Source of the DNA: Planctomycetota bacterium
Lineage (GTDB): Bacteria; Planctomycetota; Planctomycetia; Gemmatales; Gemmataceae
Direction of reading: 5' to 3'
Assembly (NCBI GenBank): GCA_021781415.1
Contig: JAJXWW010000034.1
Location: 1-64,000, forward strand
Length of the DNA stretch: 64,000 nt
The position numbers and the translations under genes are program-made. A model generated the notes under the pieces. The model made no database searches and was not told where the DNA came from. It saw nothing but the letters and a program-made list of their open reading frames with translations. This document shows positions 54,474 to 63,628 of the stretch, piece by piece. Within the stretch, counting starts at the first letter, position 1. Every line of letters begins with the position of its first letter.

Positions 54474-55143
54474 TGCGGTTGCGCAGCAGGTTGAGATGCC
54501 GACCAAAGCGCTGCGTCAGCTGCGTGTGGATCTGGCACATCTGAGCCACGTCGTCGGAGCCGATGTTGTGCCCATCGCTGAGGTTGGCACTGCTCATTCC
54601 CACGATGCGTTCGATGTCGGCCAACGCCGCGCGCACATGATCGAGCCGCGCGTCGAGAACGTCGCCGGATTGATTCTCCGTGATGCCCCAAAATCGGCAG
54701 GCATCGGCGAAGGTCAACTCCTGATGGCGACCTTCGCGGCATTTTTCGTAAGCCGAGGTTTCAAACAGCCCTTGCATCAGCTTATCCTGATCTTTGGATA
54801 GCTTCATGGGGCGTTCGCGCTTGACGGTTTCCGGCGCTTCTTCGCCTTGCAGCAGCCGACGCACCGCCCGTCGTCCGTCGTTGCTAAGCGAATATAATTT
54901 CTGTCCCATCTTGTTCAGCCAGCCGCGCCGCGCCAACCCTTTTTCCCCCATGATGCTGGCCAACACTTTATTGGAATCGGGATACTGATCGTCGTATCCT
55001 TTGAGTCCGAACGTGCGCGGATACTTTTGCCAGGCGACGACGATGAGCGCCTCGGCGGAGAACGGCGATTGCCCCTGTTCTTCGAGTTGAAAGCCGGCCA
55101 AAAGTATCTTTTCCGGCACGGTGCATTCGGCGATGCTGTTCAC
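54460..55143 (-). CDS. Hypothetical protein with winged-helix-like N-terminal part, tail-to-tail with the methyltransferase
   Basis: The 227-residue protein starts at GTG (NSIAECTVPEKILLAGFQLE follows) behind AGGGGG. The first 95 residues alternate helices and a short wing (SPFSAEALIVVAWQKYPRTFG, KGLARRGWLNKMGQKLYSLS), as in winged-helix DNA-binding proteins. The rest is helical and charged (MKLSKDQDKLMQGLFETSAYEKC). Its 3' end overlaps that of the methyltransferase by 14 bp. I see no PD-(D/E)xK or HNH motif, so a restriction endonuclease is not supported. It may work with the methyltransferase. Confidence 0.65.
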   Translation of the reverse strand: MNSIAECTVPEKILLAGFQLEEQGQSPFSAEALIVVAWQKYPRTFGLKGYDDQYPDSNKVLASIMGEKGLARRGWLNKMGQKLYSLSNDGRRAVRRLLQGEEAPETVKRERPMKLSKDQDKLMQGLFETSAYEKCREGRHQELTFADACRFWGITENQSGDVLDARLDHVRAALADIERIVGMSSANLSDGHNIGSDDVAQMCQIHTQLTQRFGRHLNLLRNRIMRP

Positions 55144-55334
55144 GCTAATCCCCCTGCGATGTCTCTTGTATGCCGGCGCTGGAACTATACGATTTTGGCT
55201 TTTTTTGAACCTTCTTCGCAATGGGATTTGTCTCGTTGCGCGAGGAGATCAGCTGAAAGGGAACGGCGTACTCGCTACAATCGGATCTTTCCGAGCCTGA
55301 AGTGTAAGCGAAGCATAAGATTCCTCATCCTCGT

Positions 55335-56201
55335 CTACAGTTCAGGTCCGGAAAGAATCGCCTCAAGCAAAAGCGGGTGTGAGGCGATCGGTCGGTGGTT
55401 GTTGTCGACGACGATCATGCGCGCGTAATCGCGAGCCATCAGCTTTCGTGTGTCGGCATGGTAAATCTCATGCGTCCAAGCGGCTCCCTCGGGCGACGTT
55501 TCACACAGCCAGCTGAGAATCTCAATCGGTTCTCGATCGACTGCCGCCGCGAAGTATTGAATCTCATGCCCCGATTGCACGACTCTCCCGCTTCCGTGCA
55601 AAAGAGGCTCCAGTGCCTCGGCGCGGGTATCGAGCGCATCTCGGAATGCCTGGGCGATCCACTGAAGGTACACGGCATGATTGACGTGCCCGACGGCATC
55701 GAGTTCGTTAAACTGAACGCGGCGGAAAGAAGTATAACGCAGCGCTCCGACGGTGGCATGAGCCGCGGTTAATCGAATGCCGAGTTCTTCCGGTTTCTCC
55801 TTCAGATCGAAGGCATCGGCCCAGGCGTCGGGAATGCGCGTCGGCTCGCCGGTCTGAAAGTCCATGTAGACCCACTCCGCTCGACCGCGCGCCACTCGGG
55901 CTCCATCGCGCGTTCGAGTCAAGTCGTATTCGCGGATGGAACGCACGCCGCGCAGTCCCGATAGCCAAGTGGCCGCCACGATCTCGTCGCCGTAAACCGC
56001 TGGAGTATCGTGTCGCACCGCTAACCGCCGTACCACCCAGCCGACGCCGTGGGCGTTGTACCAATCGAGACTGAATCCCAGATCGGTCGAGGCTTCGATG
56101 GCTGCCTCTTGCATGTAGCGGACGAGATTGATGTCGTTCACGTATCCGAGTGCGTCCAACTCATAATGGCGGACTTTGAAGAGTCGATTAAAGCGCTGCA
56201 T
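55335..56201 (-). CDS. Double hot-dog acyl-CoA/acyl-ACP thioesterase family protein
   Basis: The 288-residue protein has two hot-dog domains. The first carries HYELDALGYVNDINLVRYMQEAAIEAS, the second FNELDAVGHVNHAVYLQWIAQAFRDAL. The D-x-x-G-x-V-N pattern in each is the YbgC/4-hydroxybenzoyl-CoA type, and the two-domain length matches the bacterial acyl-ACP thioesterase family. It begins behind GGGAG. It would release free fatty or aromatic acids from carrier thioesters. A lipoprotein gene lies 75 bp upstream on the same strand. Confidence 0.87.
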   Translation of the reverse strand: MQRFNRLFKVRHYELDALGYVNDINLVRYMQEAAIEASTDLGFSLDWYNAHGVGWVVRRLAVRHDTPAVYGDEIVAATWLSGLRGVRSIREYDLTRTRDGARVARGRAEWVYMDFQTGEPTRIPDAWADAFDLKEKPEELGIRLTAAHATVGALRYTSFRRVQFNELDAVGHVNHAVYLQWIAQAFRDALDTRAEALEPLLHGSGRVVQSGHEIQYFAAAVDREPIEILSWLCETSPEGAAWTHEIYHADTRKLMARDYARMIVVDNNHRPIASHPLLLEAILSGPEL

Positions 56202-56276
56202 CGAGCCTTCTCCCTGGCGCGGACGAACCTCGTCTTTAGAGCGCGAACGGTAGATCTCCGCCGCGACGAGGACATT

Positions 56277-56666
56277 TTAGGGAGAGACACGGCGAACGAC
56301 GCTTTTCTCGCCGAGTTGAACGTCGTATTCGACTTCTTGATCCCACATCCTTCCCTTTCCATTGCGGAGGGATAGGGCGACTCGGCAACGGAAGCGGTCG
56401 AGCGCGTCGGGAGATTGCTTCGCTCCGGCACTTAAGAAACTCATCAGTTGATTCCCCGCCTTCCAATCGGGATCGGAGCCTTGAAGGGGGCGAGAGGGAT
56501 CGGCAAATTGATCCACGGATTCGCCTCGGTTCCAAGCTTCAAGGAATTGGTCCACGATGTCCATGGCCTTGTCCGCCGGCTGCTTGGAGGAGTTCTTGCC
56601 GCAGCCGATGGTTACGAAGATCGCGAGAATTGTTGCGATCGAAAGAGAGAAGCGAGAGCGATTCAT
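56277..56666 (-). CDS. Small lipoprotein, unknown function
   Basis: The 129-residue protein starts MNRSRFSLSIATILAIFVTIGC with a lipobox-like TIGC followed by GKNSSK, so it is likely lipidated. The remainder includes VDQFLEAWNRGESVDQF, which resembles the first helix of NTF2-like or SnoaL-like domains, and WDQEVEYDVQLGEKSVVRRVSP. It follows the DUF1559 gene by 71 bp on the same strand. In planctomycetes DUF1559 genes are often followed by such small lipoproteins, so the two are probably an operon. Confidence 0.75.
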   Translation of the reverse strand: MNRSRFSLSIATILAIFVTIGCGKNSSKQPADKAMDIVDQFLEAWNRGESVDQFADPSRPLQGSDPDWKAGNQLMSFLSAGAKQSPDALDRFRCRVALSLRNGKGRMWDQEVEYDVQLGEKSVVRRVSP

Positions 56667-56737
56667 GCGTGCGATCCATTTCGTTGAGGTTCGGAGACGG
56701 GGGAGCGCACGGACGCTCCCGTCCGTCGAACCGATGG

Positions 56738-57691
56738 TTAATAGTCGGGAGCTACCAGACCGTCGTTGCGAACCGCCAAGATCTGGAGGGTCGGAATACT
56801 GGTCGAGTTGGCCAAGGCGACGACATGGCCATCGGCAAAAACGAACTGGCAGATGCCGGGATGCCAACTGCCGAACTTACAGTGAAACGGCCCAGTCGCA
56901 TCGTTGGGGCCTTGTCCCAGATTCCATAACGTGGGGCCCGCGATGCGCGCGAAGTTACGAGGATAATCGCCGTTCCAGATGGAACCTTCTCCCCACATCC
57001 CGCTCTGCCCCCATCGGGCGAGAACCGAATGTTTTTCGCCGAGAAGGAAGGTATTGCTCGTGCCGTCCGTGATGTCGTTCAGTCGAGTTTGCGACGTAGT
57101 GAAAGTTACCTGGTCGGAGTTGTTGACTTGGGAATTGGCGCTGCACATCGCGCCTCGGCACAGCGGATTATCGACGATGGGACTATTCGCGTATTGTCCG
57201 CCGTTGCAGGCGTAATCGCCCTGCGTTCCTGGGTGCAATTGCGTATCGGGAATGCCGGTACTCGAAATCTCGTACTGCGTACTTGGCATCGCGGAATTCC
57301 GCCGCGTCGGACAAAGGTACTGCTTGACCAGGGCATTTTGCACCGCGGGCGATTGCTCGTAATAGTTGTTGGCGAGGTTCCATTGTGCGTACAGATTGTT
57401 CTGTTCCATATAGGGGAGAATCACCACGAACCATGTGGCGTGCTGCGGCCCCACGCGGCTAGGCGGCAACGAATTGTAGACGCCGTTGTAGTTGTGAATC
57501 GCCAACCCCATCTGTTTGAGATTGTTCGCGCACTGAGCGCGAGCGGCGGCCTCGCGCACCTTTTGCACCGCTGGCAGAAGCAGACCAATCAACACGGCGA
57601 TGATGGCGATGACCACCAATAGCTCAATCAGCGTGAAACCCATGCGAGAAGAAGACGATCTCCCGCCGATCGTTCGTCGTAGTCGAATCAT
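56738..57691 (-). CDS. DUF1559 protein with prepilin-type N-terminal signal
   Basis: The 317-residue protein has a type IV prepilin-like leader, MGFTLIELLVVIAIIAVLIG, so it is processed like a pseudopilin. The DUF1559 domain follows: LLPAVQKVREAAARAQCANN, LKQMGLAIHNYNGVYNSLPPS, LPYMEQNNLY and the tail motif HPGICQFVFADG (H-x9-DG type) with VVALANSTS. These are hugely expanded in planctomycetes and presumed extracytoplasmic. It is upstream of the lipoprotein gene. The 398-bp region before it should hold the promoter. Confidence 0.95.
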   Translation of the reverse strand: MIRLRRTIGGRSSSSRMGFTLIELLVVIAIIAVLIGLLLPAVQKVREAAARAQCANNLKQMGLAIHNYNGVYNSLPPSRVGPQHATWFVVILPYMEQNNLYAQWNLANNYYEQSPAVQNALVKQYLCPTRRNSAMPSTQYEISSTGIPDTQLHPGTQGDYACNGGQYANSPIVDNPLCRGAMCSANSQVNNSDQVTFTTSQTRLNDITDGTSNTFLLGEKHSVLARWGQSGMWGEGSIWNGDYPRNFARIAGPTLWNLGQGPNDATGPFHCKFGSWHPGICQFVFADGHVVALANSTSIPTLQILAVRNDGLVAPDY

Positions 57692-58089
57692 GGCGACTTC
57701 CTTTCTGGCTGAGACAAAGATGAATCGAAGTAACTGCGACAGCTACGAGCATCCTCCCGTTCTGCGGTGACGGCGAAAGATGCCACACGGCGAACGCGAA
57801 CCAACGTCGGGAACTCCGGCGCAAACCGAGAGGGACGGAACAGTACCGAGGACTCTTGAGAGATTGAAGCAGCTAAGCGCGGTCACGCCGTTAGCGAGGA
57901 GATGAGAGTCAGGTGAAACCGGGACGCCAGGCAACTGGCACCGGTTCGACTTCTGGGAAATGGAAAGAGACACACATCGTCGAACATCCCACTTGGAAGA
58001 CAACATTCGATGCTAATGATATATCCGGCATGGAGCCGTTCCGTCAAGTAGACGAACCGACGCTTTGTTTCATTCACCTCGGCGCGGAT
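57692..58089. other. Intergenic region, no gene recognised
   Basis: The 398-bp gap upstream of the DUF1559 gene has short frames only, with no supporting ribosome site. An AT-rich run around 58013-58026 (GCTAATGATATATCC) could belong to a promoter. I see no repeats here. Confidence 0.45.
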
Positions 58090-58896
58090 TCAGCGCGTCA
58101 GCAATCCGGCATCGACAACGAATTGCGAGCCGGTGATGAAGCGCGCCTTATCGGAAGCGAGGAAGACGACGGCGGCGGCCACATCCTCGGCTTCGATCCA
58201 CGGCACGGGCAAGAGATTGCCCGCCGAACGCTCGGCAATCTCTTGCGGCGTCGCCCCCTCCAGAGCGGCAAGCCCATCGTTCATCGGCGTGTTCACCCCC
58301 GTCGGATGCAGGGATACGACACGTATGTTATAAGGAGCTAATTCCAAGGCCCACGATTTCGTCAGACCGACGAGGCCCCACTTCGACGCCGCATAATGGC
58401 TCAACCGAGCCATGCCGCGCAAGCCCGCGATCGACGAATTATTGAGAATGACACCGGCCTTGCGAGCCATCATGTGCGGCATCACGCGCCGCGCGACCAT
58501 CCATGCGCCTTTGAGATTGATGTCGAGCATCGCGTCCCAGGCTTCTTCCGTTAGTTCGTGAGCCAATCCGTAGGCGCAGATGCCGGCGTTGTTGAACAGG
58601 ATGTCGATGCGTCCGAAGCGTGCCACCGTCGCATTTACCGTCGCGGAGACGGCCGCGTCGTCGCGCACGTCGGCGGCGAAGGGAAGACATTCGACGCCCA
58701 GCCGTCGGCACTCGTCGGCCAATGTTTCGAGAGCCTGGGGCGAACCGAGATTGTACCCGGGATAGGAGAGCGTTTTCGCCACGTCCAAGGCCGCAATGCG
58801 ACATCCTTCGCGCGCCAACGCCAAGGCCGAAGCACGACCCTGACCTTGGGCCGCCCCTGTGATGAGAGCGACGCGCCCCTCCCATTCGTTCGCCAT
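58090..58896 (-). CDS. Short-chain dehydrogenase/reductase, possibly of mycofactocin-coupled type
   Basis: The 268-residue Rossmann protein has the cofactor loop TGAAQGQGRASALALA, NNAG at 104-107 (ILFNNAGICAYG), the Ser of NNSSIAGLRG and the YAASK pair Tyr and Lys. After the second beta strand there is an extra stretch (ALDVAKTLSYPGYNLGSPQALETLADEC), which is like the insertion in mycofactocin-associated SDRs that hold NAD tightly. No mycofactocin genes are in the window. Its start is 3 bp after the stop of the AhpD-like gene, so the two form an operon. Confidence 0.85.
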   Translation of the reverse strand: MANEWEGRVALITGAAQGQGRASALALAREGCRIAALDVAKTLSYPGYNLGSPQALETLADECRRLGVECLPFAADVRDDAAVSATVNATVARFGRIDILFNNAGICAYGLAHELTEEAWDAMLDINLKGAWMVARRVMPHMMARKAGVILNNSSIAGLRGMARLSHYAASKWGLVGLTKSWALELAPYNIRVVSLHPTGVNTPMNDGLAALEGATPQEIAERSAGNLLPVPWIEAEDVAAAVVFLASDKARFITGSQFVVDAGLLTR

Positions 58897-58899
58897 CGC

Positions 58900-59436
58900 T
58901 TACCGTCCTTCGTCCGCTTTGCGATACGGTTGCAAGTAGTCGTCGAGGTCTACCTTCAGCGCGTTGTTGAACAGATTGGTGGCGATCATCAAGCCGCCAA
59001 ACGCCGTCAGCGTCACAATCTGCGCCGGTTGTAAAAAGCTTGCCAGTCGCCGATAAAGCTCGTCGGATACCCCGTTGGCATCGCGCGCCAATTGCCGACC
59101 ATAATCGACAACCGTTTGCTCGCGTTCGTCCAGCGTCAACTCGTCCGGCTTCTCTCCGGCGTCGAGGAGAATACGGCGAAAGAACGTCGAACAGATCAGA
59201 CAATCGGTCTGAGTGGACACGGCAAATGCAAAAAGCACCGTCAAGCGCTGACCGAGGATCGGCAACACCTCATCGCGCAGCGGATACCACTGCATGAGAG
59301 CATGCAGAGCCGTCGGCGAATGCGCGAGCGTGCGCTTCATATTGGTCACGCGCCCGCCGGAGGCAAGCTGCGCGTCCAACTCCGCGCGCGCGGCGGGTTC
59401 GACTCGTTCGATTTCCAACGGTTGAATTCGAGCCAT
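58900..59436 (-). CDS. Carboxymuconolactone decarboxylase/AhpD-like protein
   Basis: The 178-residue all-helical protein starts at MARIQPLEIERVEPAARAEL behind GGGAGACATCC. The core TNMKRTLAHSPTALHALMQWY is typical of the CMD family, and TDCLICSTFFRRIL carries the CxxC expected for AhpD-like activity. The His that normally follows the second Cys by three residues is Phe or Arg here, so peroxidase activity may be weak or absent. It is co-transcribed with the SDR. Confidence 0.82.
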   Translation of the reverse strand: MARIQPLEIERVEPAARAELDAQLASGGRVTNMKRTLAHSPTALHALMQWYPLRDEVLPILGQRLTVLFAFAVSTQTDCLICSTFFRRILLDAGEKPDELTLDEREQTVVDYGRQLARDANGVSDELYRRLASFLQPAQIVTLTAFGGLMIATNLFNNALKVDLDDYLQPYRKADEGR

Positions 59437-59467
59437 GCGGATGTCTCCCATTTAGAGGCCGTCCCAT

Positions 59468-59587
59468 AAGCCCCTCTCCCCCTGTACTCAGGGGGAGAGG
59501 GGTTGGGGTGAGGGGGTCATTCATTCCGAGTATTCTGGCCCCTCACCCCCGACCCCTCGCCTCTGAGTACAGGGGCGAGGGGGGCTT
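59468..59587. repeat. About 120-bp palindromic element, copy B
   Basis: Same structure as the element at 22076-22195: AAGCC...GGCTT ends, two CCCCTCTCCC/GTACTC/GGGGGAGAGG hairpins and a centre CGAGTATTCTGG flanked by GGGGTGAGGGGG and CCCCTCACCCC. Compared with copy A the centre is inverted, so the element lies in the opposite direction. It separates the AhpD-like gene start from the convergent-side hydrolase region. Confidence 0.8.
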
Positions 59588-59656
59588 TGCGGATCGTCTC
59601 TACGCGTAGTGTCATTTCCTCGATTGCGCCGCGAGCTACAACGGCATCCATTTCAG

Positions 59657-61171
59657 TCAACGATGCCGCTCAAACTCCACGCCCATCGCTCCCAATACTT
59701 TCATGCGTGCCACGACTCCCTTGGCATCCAGTGCGAATACCACGCGCGGTTCGCCCATGATCTCGATGGGCAGCGCAAAAGTATCGTAGTAGCAATGGAC
59801 CAGCGCGGCGCTGTAGCGATGCCACTGCCAGATTAATCGTCCGGATTCCAGCGACACGCGAACAGCGCCATAGGCCGGATGTTCGTAGACGCCAGCATAG
59901 CCGTTCAGTTCGCGCGTGGGTCGCGTGGGAAGGAGGCGACGCTTCCGGTCTTCGAGTTCCTCCCGATCCGCCTCGGCTCGATCTCTCCGCGCGGCCTCGG
60001 CCACCGTTCGGTTCCAATCTCGATGCGGCAGCTTCAGCAGGATTTCCAGTAGACTGTTGCTCAGCGCGATGTTCATGCGCGAGTGATGGAGATTACACAA
60101 GAGAACGATCCCTAATCGAGATCGAGGAACCATCGTGAAATGACAGCGGAAGCCGTCGATCGCGCCGGCGTGTTGCAGCAGACGATGCCCGAAATGGTCT
60201 TGGATCACCCAGCCCATGCCGTAGCTCATGCGATTCGTTTCGGGAAACAAAGCGCGATCGATCGCGTCCATGTGCATCATAATCTGCGACGTATGCGTTT
60301 CGTCGAGGTTGCGGGGTGAGACCAGCGGTTTGCCGTCAATCGTCTTGTTGTTGAGGTGAAAGAGCAGCCATTTACTCAGATCGCGGACATTGGACTGAAT
60401 CGAACCGGCAGGTTCGGGCACTTCCATTGGATACGGCGCGATGGTATACGGTCTGTTGTCGCCATTGAGGCGATGCGGACTCGCTTTGTCGGCCACTTTT
60501 TCGATGGCTTTTGTGGTGAATCGCGTCGCCTTCATGTCGAGCGGATCGAGCAAACGCTTTTGCACCAGGTCTTCCCAGGGCATCCCCGAAGCCTTGGCCG
60601 CCGCGAACCCGGCTACAGTGAACATGGTACTCTGATATTGAAACGCCGAGCGGAACGGCTTGTCCAACGGCAGGCGTCCGACGCGGCGGATGATCTCTTC
60701 CTGCGTCCACGGCGACCGACGCCAGAGCATGTAATGATCGCGCAGCCCGGTACGATGCGTCACCAAGTCGCGCAATGTTACTTCTCGATCGACGAGCGGA
60801 TCGGAGAGTCGAAAATAGGGGACGAACTTGCGCGGCGGATCGTCCCAACGCAGTTTGCCTTCATCGACCAGCATCGCCAGCGCGGTGGTGGTGAACGATT
60901 TGGTGCAAGAGGCGATGGGAAATAGGGTATCCGGTGTGACCGCGGCGCGGTCTTCGACGGATCGGACCCCATGCCCCTTCAGATAGATAATCTCTTCGCC
61001 GCGAACGATGGCGACGGCGACGCCGGGAACGTGCCACGATTGAAGCGCGTCGTCCACAGCCGTCTTAATGGCATCGGCTTCGGGCGCATCGGCGCGACAG
61101 CTCGTGAGTTGGGTCAAAAGGACCAGGACCACCCAGAGCGCGCGGATCGAAAAGGACATACGACTTGTCAT
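59657..61171 (-). CDS. Serine beta-lactamase-fold hydrolase (class C-like), exported
   Basis: The 504-residue protein has a signal ending LTQLTSC, compatible with a lipobox at Cys25. The penicillin-binding fold shows SCTK with Ser88 and Lys91, YQS in place of the class C Tyr-x-Asn (FQYQSTMF), and HAGAIDG as the third motif. Domain is followed by an extra C-terminal region (ELNGYAGVYEHPAYGAVRV) typical of serine hydrolases of the DUF3471 type. It is more likely an esterase or peptidase than an antibiotic resistance enzyme. Confidence 0.87.
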   Translation of the reverse strand: MTSRMSFSIRALWVVLVLLTQLTSCRADAPEADAIKTAVDDALQSWHVPGVAVAIVRGEEIIYLKGHGVRSVEDRAAVTPDTLFPIASCTKSFTTTALAMLVDEGKLRWDDPPRKFVPYFRLSDPLVDREVTLRDLVTHRTGLRDHYMLWRRSPWTQEEIIRRVGRLPLDKPFRSAFQYQSTMFTVAGFAAAKASGMPWEDLVQKRLLDPLDMKATRFTTKAIEKVADKASPHRLNGDNRPYTIAPYPMEVPEPAGSIQSNVRDLSKWLLFHLNNKTIDGKPLVSPRNLDETHTSQIMMHMDAIDRALFPETNRMSYGMGWVIQDHFGHRLLQHAGAIDGFRCHFTMVPRSRLGIVLLCNLHHSRMNIALSNSLLEILLKLPHRDWNRTVAEAARRDRAEADREELEDRKRRLLPTRPTRELNGYAGVYEHPAYGAVRVSLESGRLIWQWHRYSAALVHCYYDTFALPIEIMGEPRVVFALDAKGVVARMKVLGAMGVEFERHR

Positions 61172-61222
61172 TATGATTTTCCCATCCGCGCCAGCACTCG
61201 ATACAGAAGACGGAACCCCGTT

Positions 61223-62254
61223 TCAATCCTTCGTCCAATCGAGGATCACCTTGCCGGATTGCCCGGACATCATAACGTCGAATCCCTTTTGATATTCACT
61301 ATAAGGGAAACGATGCGTTATAATCGGTCGAATATCGAGGCCGCTCTGCAACATAACGGTCATCTTATACCACGTCTCGTACATTTCGCGGCCATAGATG
61401 CCTTTGATGGTCAGCATGTTGAAGACGACGAGGTTCCAATCGATGGCCATTTCTTTTTCGGGGATGCCGAGCATGGCGACTTTCGCGCCGTGGCAAAGGT
61501 TGCTCAGCATGTCGCGGAAAGCGGAGGGATTGCCGGACATTTCGAGTCCGACATCGAAACCCTCTTTCATGCCCAGTTGTTTCTGGGCTTCGGCGAGACT
61601 GGATTCCCGAATGTTCAACGCCAAGGTGACGCCCATCTTGCGCGCCAGTTCCAGTCGATACGGATTGACGTCGGTGATGACGACATAGCGTGCGCCGGCA
61701 TGGCGCGCCACCGCCGCAGCCATGATGCCGATGGGGCCAGCGCCGGTGACGAGCACATCTTCGCCGAGAACCGGAAACGACAGCGCGGTATGAACGGCAT
61801 TCCCGAACGGATCGAAAATGGCGGCCACATCGAGATCGATGGCCGGATCGTGATGCCAAACATTGGTCATCGGCAGCGAGATATACTCGGCGAACGCTCC
61901 GGGACGATTGACGCCGACGCCGCGCGTGTCTTTGCATAAATGACGGCGTCCCGCCAGACAATTGCGACAGCGACCGCAAACGACATGGCCCTCCCCGCTG
62001 ACGATCTCGCCGGGGTGAAAATCGGCGACATTGGAGCCGGCCTCGACAACCTCGCCGACAAACTCATGGCCGACCACCATCGGCACGGGGATCGTTTTCC
62101 GCGCCCAGTCGTCCCACTTCCAGATATGCACGTCGGTGCCACAAATGCCGGTACGATACACGCGGATGAGTACGTCGTTGACACCGACCTCGGGACGCGG
62201 CACATCTTCAAGCCACAGTCCCGCCTCCGCCTTGCGTTTCACGAGAGCCTTCAT
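61223..62254 (-). CDS. tdh: L-threonine 3-dehydrogenase
   Basis: The 343-residue zinc-dependent dehydrogenase has catalytic zinc ligands Cys38 (GICGTD), His63 and Glu64 (GHEFVGEV). Structural zinc cysteines are in [14 protein letters not shown]. The cofactor loop is [21 protein letters not shown]. The substrate region [24 protein letters not shown] is typical of Tdh. It oxidises threonine to 2-amino-3-ketobutyrate. The usual partner kbl is not in the window. It is divergent from nagA. Confidence 0.93.
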   Translation of the reverse strand: MKALVKRKAEAGLWLEDVPRPEVGVNDVLIRVYRTGICGTDVHIWKWDDWARKTIPVPMVVGHEFVGEVVEAGSNVADFHPGEIVSGEGHVVCGRCRNCLAGRRHLCKDTRGVGVNRPGAFAEYISLPMTNVWHHDPAIDLDVAAIFDPFGNAVHTALSFPVLGEDVLVTGAGPIGIMAAAVARHAGARYVVITDVNPYRLELARKMGVTLALNIRESSLAEAQKQLGMKEGFDVGLEMSGNPSAFRDMLSNLCHGAKVAMLGIPEKEMAIDWNLVVFNMLTIKGIYGREMYETWYKMTVMLQSGLDIRPIITHRFPYSEYQKGFDVMMSGQSGKVILDWTKD

Positions 62255-62428
62255 GCACGATTCCTACTTCTTTTGGGTGAGTTGCATCCCTCGATTCACT
62301 CTACGATATGCTTTTCCGTCCAAGTGTCCGTTTCCGGTCCCAGGGTTCGTCTCGCGCCACCCTGCCGCTCGCCTCGACAAATTCTAACACAAGGGTATCG
62401 AACTTCAAAAGGAGGAACCGCGCATCCC

Positions 62429-63628
62429 ATGAAGAACACCGTGCTGCGCGTGCGGGCGCGCCATTATGCCAGCGGCGAACGACTCGATGTCCTCTGTCGC
62501 GACGGCTCCATCGCCGCGATTACGCCGAGCGGAGAGGATGTCGCGAACCTTGAAGCGGAATGGATCGCTCCGGCACTCTTCGATCTGCAGATTAACGGCT
62601 GTGGAGGCGTCAGTTTCAACGCGCCGAGTTTATGCGACGCCGACATACGCCGCGTCGTCGCCGTCTGTCGCGGCCACGGCATCGGCTCGTTCTGTCCCAC
62701 GCTTATTACCAATTCGCGCGAGGCATTGCTGCACGGCTTCGCCACGCTCCGCCGTTTGTGTGAGAGCGACAACGAAATGGGCCGATCCATGCCGTGCTTT
62801 CATCTCGAAGGACCGTACATCAGTCCGGAAGATGGCCCGCGTGGGGCGCATCCGCAATGCCACGTTCGACCACCGGATTGGGACGAGTTTCGCCGTTTCC
62901 AAGACGCCGCCGGCGGACGGATTCGTTTGCTCACGCTGGCTCCCGAACACGAGGGCGCGTTGCCGTTCATCGAAAAGGCCTCGGCGTCCGGGGTCGTGGT
63001 TGCGTTGGGGCACACGGCGGCAAACCGAGAGTGTATCCGCGCGGCCATCGCTGCCGGAGCGCGGCTTTCCACGCACCTGGGCAACGGCTCGCACGCGCTG
63101 CTGCCCCGGCACGACAACTACTTGTGGGAGCAACTTGCCGCCGACGAACTATGGGCCAGCGTCATTGCCGACGGTCATCATCTCCCACCCGCCGTCTTAC
63201 GCTGCGTTCTGCGCGTCAAAACGCCGGCGCGGACGATTCTGACCTGCGATGCCAGCAGTCTCGCCGGTCTGCCACCGGGTCGATACCGCGAATGGGGGCA
63301 AGAGTTCGAGGTGCGGGCGGACGGTCGCATTGTCGTGCCCGGCACGGTGTTCCTTGCCGGTTCGGGCTGCTTTACGGATTCCTGTATCGCTCACCTGCTC
63401 GCTCTCGGCGAAGTCTCGTTGGCCGACGCGCTGGACATGGCAAGCGCGCGTCCGCGTCAACTGTTGGGACTTCCACCGCAGAACTTGGTTGTTGGCGAGC
63501 CTTCCAATCTGCTCCTCTTCGATTGGCAGCCGAAACATGCCTTCGTCCTTCGCGCGCTGCTTCTTGGCGACCGCATCGTTGACGTGTCACCGGAAGGCGA
63601 AGCCAGGACGACGAAATCCTATTCGTGA
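62429..63628 (+). CDS. nagA: N-acetylglucosamine-6-phosphate deacetylase-like amidohydrolase
   Basis: The 399-residue protein starts at ATG 62429, behind AGGAGG with long spacing. Its metal-site strand reads FDLQINGCGGVSFN; the Q and N replace the HxH of most amidohydrolases, exactly as in E. coli NagA. HLEGPYISPEDGPRGAHPQ gives the Glu ligand, GHTAANRE and STHLGNGSHALL the His residues, and TCDASSLAG the catalytic Asp. THLGNG replaces the usual THLFNAM, so substrate preference could differ. It fits the sialic acid and amino sugar handling suggested by the sialidase-like gene, though they are far apart. Confidence 0.88.
   Translation: MKNTVLRVRARHYASGERLDVLCRDGSIAAITPSGEDVANLEAEWIAPALFDLQINGCGGVSFNAPSLCDADIRRVVAVCRGHGIGSFCPTLITNSREALLHGFATLRRLCESDNEMGRSMPCFHLEGPYISPEDGPRGAHPQCHVRPPDWDEFRRFQDAAGGRIRLLTLAPEHEGALPFIEKASASGVVVALGHTAANRECIRAAIAAGARLSTHLGNGSHALLPRHDNYLWEQLAADELWASVIADGHHLPPAVLRCVLRVKTPARTILTCDASSLAGLPPGRYREWGQEFEVRADGRIVVPGTVFLAGSGCFTDSCIAHLLALGEVSLADALDMASARPRQLLGLPPQNLVVGEPSNLLLFDWQPKHAFVLRALLLGDRIVDVSPEGEARTTKSYS

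Noticed and set aside
54460-55143. Restriction endonuclease partner of the methyltransferase
   Set aside because: No PD-(D/E)xK, HNH, GIY-YIG or phospholipase D type motif can be seen, and there is no resemblance to R.PvuII length or sequence.
59657-61171. Antibiotic-resistance beta-lactamase
   Set aside because: The Tyr-x-Asn motif is YQS and there is an added C-terminal domain, both more typical of esterase-like serine hydrolases.
61940-62428. Long N-terminal extension of nagA
   Set aside because: It runs antisense through tdh and is not protein-like; the ATG at 62429 with AGGAGG begins the family homology.
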